From a bacterium (GTDB lineage: Bacteria > Patescibacteriota > Gracilibacteria > UBA4473), in contig JAACPJ010000005.1 of NCBI GenBank assembly GCA_009995455.1, positions 1-64,000 of the forward strand: DNA of 64,000 nucleotides. The letters are read 5' to 3'. A program made the translations under genes and the position numbers. Below are positions 50,161 through 58,551 of this stretch, piece by piece. The notes beneath the pieces are model-generated. The model did not search any database and was not told the DNA's origin. It saw nothing but the letters and a program-made list of their open reading frames with translations. Position 1 is the stretch's first letter. Each line of letters starts with the position of its first letter.

Positions 50161-51087
50161 ATGAGTATTCGGAGAAACATATTATTAGGGGTAAAACAAT
50201 GGTTTCAGGGAAAAAATAATTTCCCGCCAAATGTGATTGTTTCTTCTCCTCACGGAAGCTCAAAAGTGCCTTTGTCGGTTTTTCCTCACTTAAGACCCGA
50301 TTATCAAACTTCTTCGCGTTTGCTTCTTAATTTTTCAGATTACGGTACAAAATATTTACTGGAAAAAGTACCCCTAAACCAACAAGTGGTGGCGCATTAC
50401 GGGCGAATTGTCGGAGACGCTAATAGGAAGAGAGATGCCGAAGATGTGATTCGATTTGAAGATTTTAATGGCGTGCCGATTTTTAGACCTAAATTCCAAA
50501 AACGTCTGAAAACTTCTTGGTTACGCCCTTTTTGGCTGAGAAAACTTTTGCTGCATTCTTATGAACCTTTTTATCGAGATGTTTTTTCGGCGATTGATAG
50601 AGCGGTTCAAGACCCACGAAATGAAGGACGACCAATTATCATGCTTGATGTTCATGATACAGGAAACCGTTTGCTTGGACGTACTTGGCGAGAAGATGTA
50701 ACTCGAATAAAACAAAAAATGCCGCCGTTAGTGCTATCAAATGCGCCTGATTTAGAAGTAGATGAAGGCCGATTTGGCACCGCTCCTATTTCTTTTTTGT
50801 ATGATTTTAGAGAGAAAATTGCTGATAAACTGGGTTTGGACGAAAAAGAAATTGAGATAAATTCAATTTTTAAAGGGGCGAATGTTATTCGTTATTTTGG
50901 TAATCCGAGCGCCAATAGAAGACTGCGAAAAATACTGAGAGGCAAAGAAATTTATGCCATTCAAGTTGAGTTTGATCGAGCCCTTTACCTAGATGAAGTC
51001 ACACAAAGACCAATTGGTTGGAAAGTGGCTTCGGTGCGAAACTGTTTTATGGAAACGATTATTGAACTTAACGAAATGCTCGATTAG
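50161..51087 (+). CDS. N-formylglutamate amidohydrolase family protein
   Basis: A 308-residue zinc-peptidase-fold amidohydrolase. Family motifs: VIVSSPHGSSKVP near the N terminus, MLDVHDTGNRLLG (metal ligands), FGTAPIS, and QVEFDRALYLDE near the C terminus. Classical members hydrolyse N-formylglutamate in histidine breakdown, but no hut genes are here, and family members can act on other amides. The promoter position favours the ATG at 50161 over 50158. Confidence 0.85.
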   Translation: MSIRRNILLGVKQWFQGKNNFPPNVIVSSPHGSSKVPLSVFPHLRPDYQTSSRLLLNFSDYGTKYLLEKVPLNQQVVAHYGRIVGDANRKRDAEDVIRFEDFNGVPIFRPKFQKRLKTSWLRPFWLRKLLLHSYEPFYRDVFSAIDRAVQDPRNEGRPIIMLDVHDTGNRLLGRTWREDVTRIKQKMPPLVLSNAPDLEVDEGRFGTAPISFLYDFREKIADKLGLDEKEIEINSIFKGANVIRYFGNPSANRRLRKILRGKEIYAIQVEFDRALYLDEVTQRPIGWKVASVRNCFMETIIELNEMLD

Positions 51088-51386
51088 TCTTTGAGCAGCT
51101 TTATAACAGCACCGAGTAATATCACCGCTAACGTAAAAGGAAATAAAAACACAACCATTAAAACGGAAAACCAAAAGGGAATGGCTTTAATGTCGGTTTT
51201 TACCAGTCGCAATAAATAGCGAGTTTGAAGCGCAAAAAGTTGAACATAAAATAAAAACAAAAAACCAACCAACATCAATATCCAAAGCAACGCTCCAATA
51301 ATAAAGCCGGCTGGATTTGCTGGGTTTTCCCAGTGTGGAAACTGTGGATCTTCATAGCTTGATCGAACACGTCTGACTTGGTTCAT
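51084..51386 (-). CDS. Small membrane protein
   Basis: A 100-residue protein with a polar N terminus (MNQVRRVRSSYEDPQFPHWE) and two long hydrophobic helices (about 27-50 and 71-96). No family recognised. TATAAT lies 6 nt upstream of the ATG, again a leaderless arrangement. Overlaps the end of the convergent amidohydrolase gene by 4 bp. Confidence 0.65.
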   Translation of the reverse strand: MNQVRRVRSSYEDPQFPHWENPANPAGFIIGALLWILMLVGFLFLFYVQLFALQTRYLLRLVKTDIKAIPFWFSVLMVVFLFPFTLAVILLGAVIKLLKD

Positions 51387-51461
51387 GTGGTGATTATAAA
51401 TATTTTATTTTTTTAGTCACAGAAATCTTAGCCCCAACGTCATCTTTAACCAGAGGGGTTT

Positions 51462-51497
51462 AAGCCATTTTCCAGTTCGCTGGAGAGTGGCTTTTTC
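51462..51497 (+). terminator. Plus-strand intrinsic terminator-like hairpin
   Basis: AAGCCA...TCCAG-TTCG-CTGGA...TGGCTT (51462-51493) with a UUCG-type loop, followed by TTT-C-TTG-TTT. No annotated plus-strand gene ends nearby, so it may terminate a small RNA starting after 51387 (which would also contain the stem TTTAACC/GGTTTAA) or act as a leader structure. Confidence 0.45.
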
Positions 51498-51549
51498 TTG
51501 TTTGGGGTGAATACTTCCTCCTAGATAAACCCCCTTAAAAAGAGCTCGC

Positions 51550-51582
51550 TTTACTTAGGGAACCTACAAGACCCTAAGTAAA
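51550..51582 (-). terminator. Hairpin downstream of murC
   Basis: An 11-bp perfect stem TTTACTTAGGG (51550-51560)/CCCTAAGTAAA (51572-51582) with an 11-nt loop starts 11 bp after the murC stop. There is no immediate T-run on the minus strand, so it may be an mRNA 3'-end stabiliser or a weak terminator. Confidence 0.5.
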
Positions 51583-51592
51583 CACACAGACT

Positions 51593-52870
51593 TTAAGATT
51601 TCATAAATTGGTGGGCGAATTCTGAGATTTTACCCGCTCCCATAAACAACAGAATATCGCCGTCATTTAAACTTTTTGCTAATAAGTTGGCTTCATCTAG
51701 GCTTGAAAACTGTTTTAGTTTTGGATTGTCTTCAACAAAGTCTGCTAAGCTAACTGCCGCTTTGTCGGCCTGGGTGTCGCGGGCTTCGTAAATTGGAAAC
51801 AAGGCACAATGGTCGGCATACCTAAAAGCATCCGCAAACTCATTAAAAAACTGGGCCGTGCGACTGTATTGGTGTGGTTCGTAAAAGAGAGCAATTTTAG
51901 ATTTAGGATGTCGGCTCTTAAAGGCGTTTAAGGTGGCTTTTATTTCGGTTGGATGATGACCGTAGTCGTCGTAAACTTTTATCGTTTTACTCCCGAATTT
52001 TTTGTCGCCTAAAAATTCTTGCCGCCGGCCAGCGCCTTTATAGTGGCTTAAACCTTTTTTAAAGTTATCAGTATTAACTTTTAAAAAGTAAGCTAAAGCC
52101 AAGGCTAAGGTGGCGTTTTGTTGATTCGCTTCTCCCCAAATATTTAAAATCGCTTCCCATGAGTTTGGGCTTTGAGCCGGAATCGACAGTTTATTGGTGT
52201 TAACGTCTTCAAGCAAGGCTTGCACGGCTTCATCATTTTGATGAAAGAGCACATTTTTACTTTTACTGGCGATGCGTTTGAAGGCTTCAAAGTAATCTTC
52301 TTCCGATTTATAAAAGTCTGCGTGATCCCATTCTAGGTTAGTGATAATTAAAACTTCTGGTTTTAGAAATTTAAAATTATCACGGTATTCACAGGCTTCA
52401 GCGATTAAGAATTTATTACTGCCAGCTTTGAAATTTCGCCCTTCTAAAATATCGAGCGTTGAGCCGACTAAAATAGTGGCGTCAAAATCAGTATTCGCTA
52501 ACCCCGCCGCTATTAAACCAGTTGTGGTGGTTTTTCCGTGCGTTCCAGCGACCGCTATGGTTTGATAATTTTTAGAAATTTCCCCTAAATATTCGAAATA
52601 ACTTTTTTCGGGGATGCCTAATTCTCGGGCTCGTTCGCGTTCTGGGTTTTCTGGAGGAACGGCTTCTGAATAAATGAGCAAATTGGTGGCCGGGGCTAGA
52701 TTATGAGCGTCATGAATGTCGTAAAGATTTGAAAAACCTTCTGATTTTAGTTTTTCTAAAATTAAGTTTGAACCCAAATTTGAACCTGAAATTTCATGAC
52801 CTAAATGCGCACAGAGTTGTGCCAAGCCCGAAGTGCCAATGCCGCCGATCCCTACAAAATGAAGTTTCAT
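51593..52870 (-). CDS. murC: UDP-N-acetylmuramate-L-alanine ligase
   Basis: A 425-residue Mur ligase adding L-Ala to UDP-MurNAc with ATP in peptidoglycan synthesis. Motifs: MKLHFVGIGGIGTSGLA (Rossmann start), ATP loop GTHGKTTTT (109-117), NLEWDHADFY, and DDYGHHPTEIKATL. Slightly shorter than typical MurC (about 450-480), and a recycling ligase (Mpl) is an alternative. A hairpin plus T-run lies directly upstream of the start. Confidence 0.9.
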   Translation of the reverse strand: MKLHFVGIGGIGTSGLAQLCAHLGHEISGSNLGSNLILEKLKSEGFSNLYDIHDAHNLAPATNLLIYSEAVPPENPERERARELGIPEKSYFEYLGEISKNYQTIAVAGTHGKTTTTGLIAAGLANTDFDATILVGSTLDILEGRNFKAGSNKFLIAEACEYRDNFKFLKPEVLIITNLEWDHADFYKSEEDYFEAFKRIASKSKNVLFHQNDEAVQALLEDVNTNKLSIPAQSPNSWEAILNIWGEANQQNATLALALAYFLKVNTDNFKKGLSHYKGAGRRQEFLGDKKFGSKTIKVYDDYGHHPTEIKATLNAFKSRHPKSKIALFYEPHQYSRTAQFFNEFADAFRYADHCALFPIYEARDTQADKAAVSLADFVEDNPKLKQFSSLDEANLLAKSLNDGDILLFMGAGKISEFAHQFMKS

Positions 52871-52886
52871 GTTGAGTCTTGATTTT

Positions 52887-52917
52887 AAAAAAATTGCCGT
52901 AAAAGGCGAGGCAATTT
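52887..52917 (-). terminator. Intrinsic terminator/attenuator just before murC
   Basis: On the minus strand AAATTGCC (52910-52917) pairs with GGCAATTT (52891-52898), leading into seven T residues (52893-52887). It is 17 bp upstream of the murC ATG. It may end antisense read-through from the trxB operon or attenuate murC; TAAAAT right after the T-run could be the murC -10. Confidence 0.7.
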
Positions 52918-52981
52918 AATATTGTTTAAAATTTATACACTTCTGTTGATTTTATTTGAATTTAAATTATTTAGTTAAATA

Positions 52982-53752
52982 ATGAAGTTGAGTTCTCTGG
53001 TAACGAGTGCGGCCATAGCCGCCACGCCAGTTCAGGCGGAAGATTTTAGTTTGGTTGACCCTTTCCGGCTCTATCCACTTTCACCTGAGGTAGCCCAATT
53101 TAATGAAACGGTTCCCCAAGCTTTAATTGATTTACAGACGTGTGTTCGTGAGCGATTCGAAGGTTTAGGGGTTGTGACGGAAGATGGCAGTACGATTTAT
53201 ATTCTGACGCTGCCTTTGGCTGATTCCGAAAAAACCTACGATATTACTTTTCCCAATGATTTAGCGGCTGGGATTACGAGTGTTGGAATTTATGAAACGC
53301 AAGAAGTTGTGGGAGTAGATGGAGAAACTTTCGTAAGCGAAACGACGGGAGAGGCGGTTAATTTCGAATTTCCAGTGAGTCAAGAGAGTCTCTTTAGAGA
53401 AGGAATGTTTGCTCAAATATACCCAGAACGATTTCAGTCGAATCATATAGGCGCTTTGCAAAGAAGAGTGGCGAATTTAAGCCGACTTTGTGAGTCTGGT
53501 CGTTTGCAAGGTGAAGATTTTGCGGCTCAGTATGCCGCTTATTGGGAAAGTATGAGCCTCGCCCATCAAGCTGCACGGGATAAGCTTTCGGCTTGTTTGC
53601 AATACGGCCCTGCAGATCAAGAGGCCCTGCAGATTATTTTAGAAGCCTACTCTGGGCCAATCGATCAATTTAACCAGCTGGGCTTTGAGCAACCAGAAGA
53701 TGTAATTTATGAGTTAGATCAAGCATACGCACTTGGTTGTGCGGAGTCTTAG
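52982..53752 (+). CDS. Secreted protein of unknown function
   Basis: A 256-residue protein with a short signal peptide (about 1-19, AATPVQAED). The mature part is acidic with four cysteines (LQTCVRERF, RLCESGRLQ, SACLQYGP, ALGCAES) that could form two disulfides. No family recognised. It overlaps the end of the convergent trxB gene by 4 bp. Confidence 0.6.
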   Translation: MKLSSLVTSAAIAATPVQAEDFSLVDPFRLYPLSPEVAQFNETVPQALIDLQTCVRERFEGLGVVTEDGSTIYILTLPLADSEKTYDITFPNDLAAGITSVGIYETQEVVGVDGETFVSETTGEAVNFEFPVSQESLFREGMFAQIYPERFQSNHIGALQRRVANLSRLCESGRLQGEDFAAQYAAYWESMSLAHQAARDKLSACLQYGPADQEALQIILEAYSGPIDQFNQLGFEQPEDVIYELDQAYALGCAES

Positions 53753-54675
53753 TGTTCTAAACTGGTCAAATAGGCTTCAGCATCAAGTGCTGCCTTGCAG
53801 CCAAATCCGGCAGCGGTAATGGCTTGTTGATAGTGCCAATCGGCGACATCACCGCCAACAAAAACAGAAGGAACCGAAGTGCCTGTTTGGTTTGTAACTT
53901 TAATATAGCCGTTTTCGAGCTCAATTGAGTCGTCTAAAAATTTAGTCGCTGGGTCATGACCAATTCCCATAAACAAGCCATCAATTTCAAGCTCTGATTT
54001 TGCTCCCGTGTCAGTATCAGTTAATTCAACTGACTTTAGCGTTGGCTCTCCTCTAAGTTCTGTTACGTTTTGGTTCCAGATCATTTCAATTTTTTTGTTT
54101 TCAAACACCCGTTTTTGCATTGGTTTACTCGCTCGCAGTTCTTTGCGACGGTGAACTAAATATACTTTGTCGGCAAACTTGGTTAAAAAAGTGGCTTCTT
54201 CACAAGCTGAATCACCGCCTCCTACAATGGCAACCGTTTTACCACGGAAGAATGCCCCATCACATGTCGCACAAGCGGTGTAACCTTTTCCCCAGTATTT
54301 TTCTTCCCCTCGACCAAGGTTTAACCAACGAGCGCTTGAACCGGTCGCAATAATGACCGAATCGGCGGTAATTTCTGTGCCATCAAGATCTAGTTTTAAA
54401 CATTTTGGATCTGAAAAATTAACCTTAGTAACGGCTTTCATTTGGCAACGAGCCCCAAAGCGCTCCGCTTGTTTGCGCATGTTATCAATCAATTGTGGAC
54501 CCATAATACCTTCCGGAAATCCAGGAAAATTTTCTACATCCGTGGTAGTCATTAATTGTCCACCAGGATGTGGGCCTTCAAGCACTAGTGGGGCCAAATC
54601 TGCCCGTGCGGCGTAAATAGCGGCGGTTAGTCCAGCAGGGCCAGAGCCTAAGATAACGAGTTTTTCAGTATTCAT
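53749..54675 (-). CDS. trxB: Thioredoxin reductase
   Basis: A 308-residue flavoprotein transferring electrons from NADPH to thioredoxin-like substrates. FAD motif GSGPAGLTAAIYAARA, redox-active Cys135-Ala-Thr-Cys138 (ACATCDGAFF), NADPH motif GGGDSACEEA and C-terminal FAD motif VFVGGDVADWHYQQAITAAG. It is third in an operon with a CsoR/CstR-type repressor and a DUF4395 membrane protein, suggesting a role in thiol or persulfide balance. Confidence 0.95.
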   Translation of the reverse strand: MNTEKLVILGSGPAGLTAAIYAARADLAPLVLEGPHPGGQLMTTTDVENFPGFPEGIMGPQLIDNMRKQAERFGARCQMKAVTKVNFSDPKCLKLDLDGTEITADSVIIATGSSARWLNLGRGEEKYWGKGYTACATCDGAFFRGKTVAIVGGGDSACEEATFLTKFADKVYLVHRRKELRASKPMQKRVFENKKIEMIWNQNVTELRGEPTLKSVELTDTDTGAKSELEIDGLFMGIGHDPATKFLDDSIELENGYIKVTNQTGTSVPSVFVGGDVADWHYQQAITAAGFGCKAALDAEAYLTSLEH

Positions 54676-54687
54676 AAGAAAGAGGGT

Positions 54688-55272
54688 TTAGTTTGAAGAT
54701 TTATTAATGGGGCAAGCTCCTCCGGGACAGGCAGGGGCAATCTCGGGTTCTTTAATTAATTTAAGTCGAATTAAACCGTAATAAATTTTGCAGCCGATAC
54801 AAATTCCAAAACTAGTTTCGAGCCACATAAAAGTGAGGCACATTAAGCAAACGGCTAAGTTTATTGGCCCTCTCACTTCAAACACGTAGAGCAATACAAT
54901 CATTAAGCTGGCCATAGTAAGGCCGATGCTCCAGGCAAAACGTTTCTGAATAGCTCCGACAAACTCAGGTTTTTGTTTTCGAACGATTAAATTTGAAATA
55001 TGAGAAATAATTGAAAATTTTGGTCCTAAAATTACCTTCGTAAAGAAATCGATAAAAAAGATGACGACGACTATTTTTAACGCCCGAAAGTCTTGGCTTA
55101 ATAAAGCGAGTGCAAAAGCGATTGAGCCCATTACAAACATAATGCCGGCGCCAGCACGTACCGCTCGTTCATTTAACACCGGGTAAGGCGCTGGTTTCCC
55201 ATTGATGCTTAACTCTGGAATGATTTTCCCAGGCATAAAGAGGCCGTACTTAGTTTTAAGCGTTGTGATCAT
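54688..55272 (-). CDS. DUF4395 membrane protein
   Basis: A 194-residue protein with about four transmembrane helices and the DUF4395 pattern: VLNERAVRAGAGI near the N terminus, a GPKFSIISHISNLI segment after the first helix pair, and FGICIGCKIYY with a Cys pair. The C terminus adds a cysteine tail (ACPGGACPI). DUF4395 proteins often lie next to thioredoxin or rhodanese genes. The ATG at 55272 overlaps the repressor stop (ATGA). Confidence 0.85.
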   Translation of the reverse strand: MITTLKTKYGLFMPGKIIPELSINGKPAPYPVLNERAVRAGAGIMFVMGSIAFALALLSQDFRALKIVVVIFFIDFFTKVILGPKFSIISHISNLIVRKQKPEFVGAIQKRFAWSIGLTMASLMIVLLYVFEVRGPINLAVCLMCLTFMWLETSFGICIGCKIYYGLIRLKLIKEPEIAPACPGGACPINKSSN

Positions 55273-55502
55273 TTTTTTAAAATTAAAGGGAGTAGTTTTT
55301 GAATTTTTTGGTGATCGTTGTTCTGAAGGCATTGCTCTAGATTTTCTTCTAAGAAAACCCGAAAAGCTCCATCTAGTGCCGATTGGGCCGCTTGGAATTG
55401 TAGCAAGATCTTTTCGCAGTCTTCTTGGTTTTCAACTAAGCGAAGGAGCGCTTCGATTTGCCCTTTGTTCCTCTTTAAGCGGTTTATTATTTTCACGTTC
55501 AT
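55269..55502 (-). CDS. CsoR-family metal/persulfide-responsive repressor (CstR-like)
   Basis: A 77-residue all-helical repressor of the CsoR/RcnR/CstR family (INRLKRNKGQIEALLRLVEN). Cys29 and Cys58 are conserved, but the position of the copper-ligand His, four before the second Cys, is Asn54. That Cys-Asn-Cys pattern fits the persulfide sensor CstR better than copper-sensing CsoR (family knowledge). It is first in an operon with DUF4395 and trxB. A leaderless promoter with a G/C-tract palindrome as spacer precedes the ATG at 55502; an upstream in-frame start at 55550 would lie beyond that promoter. Confidence 0.85.
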   Translation of the reverse strand: MNVKIINRLKRNKGQIEALLRLVENQEDCEKILLQFQAAQSALDGAFRVFLEENLEQCLQNNDHQKIQKLLPLILKK

Positions 55503-55509
55503 TAAATTC

Positions 55510-55537
55510 TTTATACCCCCTAGGGGTATTCTGTAAA
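55510..55537 (-). promoter_or_regulatory. Autoregulated promoter with CsoR-type operator in the spacer
   Basis: On the minus strand TTTACA (55537-55532), 16-nt spacer, TATAAA (55515-55510), 7 nt, ATG at 55502. The palindrome ATACCCC-CTA-GGGGTAT (plus strand 55513-55529) fills the spacer and the start of the -10. G/C-tract palindromes of this type are the binding sites of CsoR-family repressors. Confidence 0.85.
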
Positions 55538-55652
55538 CTCTAAAAATCACAAAATTAAATACCTCATAAATCTAGTGATTTTTAGCGCCTTTAAAAATCT
55601 GGCCTACTCAGCTGAGCTGGTGACCCGTAAAAAGACATGATAAAAAGAAAAA

Positions 55653-55729
55653 TGGTGGGCACGCCAAGACTTGAACTTGGGACCTCCTCCTTATCAGAGA
55701 GGCGCTCTAACCAGCTGAGCTACGCGCCC
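55653..55729 (-). tRNA. tRNA-Ile (anticodon GAU), CCA encoded
   Basis: A 77-nt cloverleaf on the minus strand: acceptor GGGCGCG/CGTGCCC (one G-U), D-arm GCTC/GAGC, anticodon loop CTGATAA, T-loop TTCAAGT, and encoded CCA. Confidence 0.95.
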
Positions 55730-55830
55730 TTCCACCAATTTTTCTTTTACTCTAAGTTGTCAGAGCTAGCCAATAGTAAAAAAAAACTAACGGCTGTCAA
55801 AAAAATAAGCCGGCTCGGATCTTAGCGTCC

Positions 55831-56013
55831 TTACTTCTTTTTTGTTTTAGCGGTTTTTGACTCCGAAGCTTTTTCTAAAATAAAAGCCATTACAATTGGC
55901 ACTAAGGTTGAAGCCAACAGTTTTGCATTTTTCTGGCTCATGCCGGTTTTTTTTGCGAGTTTAGTAATCAGCCAAGTGGCTAAAAAGTTTTCGGTTAAAA
56001 ATTTAAAGTTCAT
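55831..56013 (-). CDS. Small hypothetical protein
   Basis: A 60-residue protein beginning MNFKFLTENFLATWLITKLA with a hydrophobic C-terminal helix (LLASTLVPIVMAFIL) and a Lys-rich tail. The ATG at 56013 is preferred over in-frame 56064. I do not recognise it; weak coding evidence. Confidence 0.4.
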   Translation of the reverse strand: MNFKFLTENFLATWLITKLAKKTGMSQKNAKLLASTLVPIVMAFILEKASESKTAKTKKK

Positions 56014-56134
56014 ATTTGGTAAATAATTTGATTCAAACATAAACAAAAATCTATTCTGTTGCAAAAAAGCTGTTATTCCTACCAGGTTATGGTTAGAATG
56101 TGTCTTGAAAAATAAAAATTAAAATTTAAACGGC

Positions 56135-57814
56135 ATGTCTTTTTTTCGTAAAACTCGCTCTGCTGCTACTCCAAAGGTAGCTTATTTCTCTATGGAATAT
56201 GCCTTTGATGCCCAAATTCCCAACTACGCCGGAGGCTTAGGGGTACTAGCCGCTGATATGATGCACTCTGTCGCTGACATGGGCTATCCGGCGGTTGGGG
56301 TTGGTTTGATTTATCACCAATCTGAAGAATCTGATAAAAAGTTCCACCCAGAGTACTTCATGAAAAAATTACCAAATACGGTAAAAGTTCAGATTGAAGA
56401 TCGTCAGGTAACGGTTGGCGCGTGGCAATACGACGTGCAAACGAAAGATGGCAACACGATGCCGGTTTATTTTTTAACCACTTTTTGTGGCGATAATGCG
56501 GAATATGATCGAGATATTACCAAATATTTATACCCTAGCACGGGCTATCACCGGATTGCACAAGAAGCTATTTTAGGGATTGGAGGCGTGAAAATGCTTA
56601 AAGACTTAGGGATTGCAAGTATTGAGTATTACCACTTAAACGAAGGGCACGCGGCCTTTTCTACTTTAGAAATATTGAAAGAGCACAACTGGGACGACGA
56701 AGCGGTAAAAAGTATAACTCGATTCACGACTCACACGCCGGTTCCAGCCGGGCACGACAAATTTGATTACGAATTAGCCTACCAGGTTTTAGGTGATCAA
56801 TTGCCGTGGCATATTCGAGAACTCGCTACGCAAAATCAGCTAAGTATGACGGACTTAGCTTTAAACTTGAGTGGCCGAACTAATGGCGTTTCAAAAAAAC
56901 ACCAGCTGGTTTGTTTTGATATGTTCCCAGGGCACAGTTTTGAGGGCATCACTAACGGAGTGCACTTAACACGTTGGGCGGCTCCCGCTACGGCGGCGTG
57001 TTTAGATAAACATCTGCCTAAGTGGAGAAAAGATCCAAGTGTGCTAAATGATGCGGCCACTAAAATTCCGATGAAAGCGATTCAAGAAATGCGCTATGCT
57101 AATAAAGAGCGTTTGCTCAATTGGGTGAATGATAACCCAAATTTCTTTCACTTTGAGGATGATTTAAAGAAAACCGATTTACTAGAAATGGATCGTTTGA
57201 CGATTGTGTTTGCGCGACGATTTGTGCCCTACAAACGGCCTCTTTTACTTTTCCGAGATCTTGAAAGATTGAAACGCATTGGGAATAAAAAAATTCAAAT
57301 TGTGTTTGCGGGGCATTGTCATCCAGATGATTATTTCTGTAACAATAAAAAAGAATCTTTACGTAACTTTGCGCAACAACTACGAGGCAGTGTGAAAATT
57401 GCAGTGGTACCAGATTACAATATTGATATTGCGGATAAATTGGTAAGTGGAGCTAATATTTGGCTTAATAATCCGATTCCCCCGCGTGAAGCGAGTGGAA
57501 CTAGTGGGATGAAAGCGGCTTTAAATGGCGCGCTAAATTTATCGGTGCTAGATGGTTGGTGGATTGAAGGTTTAAAACGTAAGAAACGAGCTGGGTGGGG
57601 ATTTGGTGAAACCATAGACCCAAACTGGAGCGACGACGAAAGAGATGACGCGCATGCGAATGAACTTTATGAATGTCTTGAAAAAGCCGTTGATTTGTTC
57701 ACTAAACGCCCAGACGAATGGCTAGAAAATGTCGCTCAATCTATGACTCTTGCTGGGCACTTCAACACGCATCGAGTAATTGAAGAGTACGACGAAAAAA
57801 TGTGGCGCGAGTAA
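56135..57814 (+). CDS. glgP: Alpha-glucan (glycogen/maltodextrin) phosphorylase, short form
   Basis: A 559-residue GT35 phosphorylase releasing glucose-1-phosphate from alpha-1,4-glucans with pyridoxal phosphate. Motifs: YFSMEYAFDAQIPNYAGGLG at the N terminus, HLNEGHAAF, THTPVPAGHDKF, FARRFVPYKRP and the PLP-lysine region EASGTSGMKAALNGALNLS. It belongs to the shorter 'alpha-glucan family phosphorylase' type rather than the 800-residue GlgP. With the debranching enzyme at 24294 it could feed glycolysis. Confidence 0.92.
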   Translation: MSFFRKTRSAATPKVAYFSMEYAFDAQIPNYAGGLGVLAADMMHSVADMGYPAVGVGLIYHQSEESDKKFHPEYFMKKLPNTVKVQIEDRQVTVGAWQYDVQTKDGNTMPVYFLTTFCGDNAEYDRDITKYLYPSTGYHRIAQEAILGIGGVKMLKDLGIASIEYYHLNEGHAAFSTLEILKEHNWDDEAVKSITRFTTHTPVPAGHDKFDYELAYQVLGDQLPWHIRELATQNQLSMTDLALNLSGRTNGVSKKHQLVCFDMFPGHSFEGITNGVHLTRWAAPATAACLDKHLPKWRKDPSVLNDAATKIPMKAIQEMRYANKERLLNWVNDNPNFFHFEDDLKKTDLLEMDRLTIVFARRFVPYKRPLLLFRDLERLKRIGNKKIQIVFAGHCHPDDYFCNNKKESLRNFAQQLRGSVKIAVVPDYNIDIADKLVSGANIWLNNPIPPREASGTSGMKAALNGALNLSVLDGWWIEGLKRKKRAGWGFGETIDPNWSDDERDDAHANELYECLEKAVDLFTKRPDEWLENVAQSMTLAGHFNTHRVIEEYDEKMWRE

Positions 57815-57894
57815 GTGCCTGTGATTTAAATTAAGTTTGCCTAGCAGTAAGGGAGTATGTTACAAGTATATACTGCCTGACTTTAGGCGATTTA

Positions 57895-58434
57895 ATGACA
57901 AACAAATACAACACCCCAACTCTAGAGTCGCTGATGATTATTCGGCAGTCTAAAGTATTGCTTGGTGCCAGGGTGGCGATTGTTCATTTGTGTTTTGTGC
58001 TAATAACGACTGTTTTTTTTATATTTACCTCAGCCCCGGATGTGTGGTCATTTTTGACCGTCTTGTTGGCAGTGGGCTTTGTGGAGATGATTGTTTTATT
58101 TTATGCCGTGATTCGTTGGCACAATCACTACTACATGCTTCGTTCAGATAGAATTTTAACCAGTCGTGGTGTTTTTTTGCGTCGACAACGTTTGTTTGCG
58201 ATTAAAAATATTGAATCTATTTCAGTGCGTCAGGGGATTATTGGTAAAATTTTTAATTTTGGAACGCTTCATTTATATGCCCCAACACTTAATCATCAGA
58301 TTAAGATGCTCGGGGTAAACGATCCATGCCACAAAGAAAAAATAATTGAGGAGCTCTTGCCGAATGCAATTAACGGCGAACAACGGTTACGAAATTTATT
58401 TATCGCACCAGAAAATCGCAGCCAGGCTGGCTGA
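57895..58434 (+). CDS. Membrane protein with bacterial PH domain (bPH2-like)
   Basis: A 179-residue paralogue of the protein at 15627: two transmembrane helices (about 24-46 and 51-76) and a bPH2 domain (YMLRSDRILTSRGVFLRRQRLFAIKNIE). The pattern 'RxRxFxxxxIExISVRQGIIGKIFNFGTL' is typical of membrane-anchored bPH2 proteins. Function unknown. TATACT lies upstream. A short palindrome (AGCCAGGCTGGCT) ends the gene. Confidence 0.75.
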   Translation: MTNKYNTPTLESLMIIRQSKVLLGARVAIVHLCFVLITTVFFIFTSAPDVWSFLTVLLAVGFVEMIVLFYAVIRWHNHYYMLRSDRILTSRGVFLRRQRLFAIKNIESISVRQGIIGKIFNFGTLHLYAPTLNHQIKMLGVNDPCHKEKIIEELLPNAINGEQRLRNLFIAPENRSQAG

Positions 58435-58551
58435 GTGTATTTGTCATAGATTAACTTTCATAATTGATGCCTTTTGCTCCTCGCCGTAACACGATGTAAA
58501 AATGTTGAAAGGGTGGTTTACTTTTTTTAAAAAAGATTTAAAAGATCTTTA

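Noticed and set aside
55637-55825. ORF with GTPRLELGTSSLSERRSNQL-like translation on the plus strand
   Set aside because: This is the well-known artefact of reading the antisense of a tRNA gene, here tRNA-Ile at 55653-55729.
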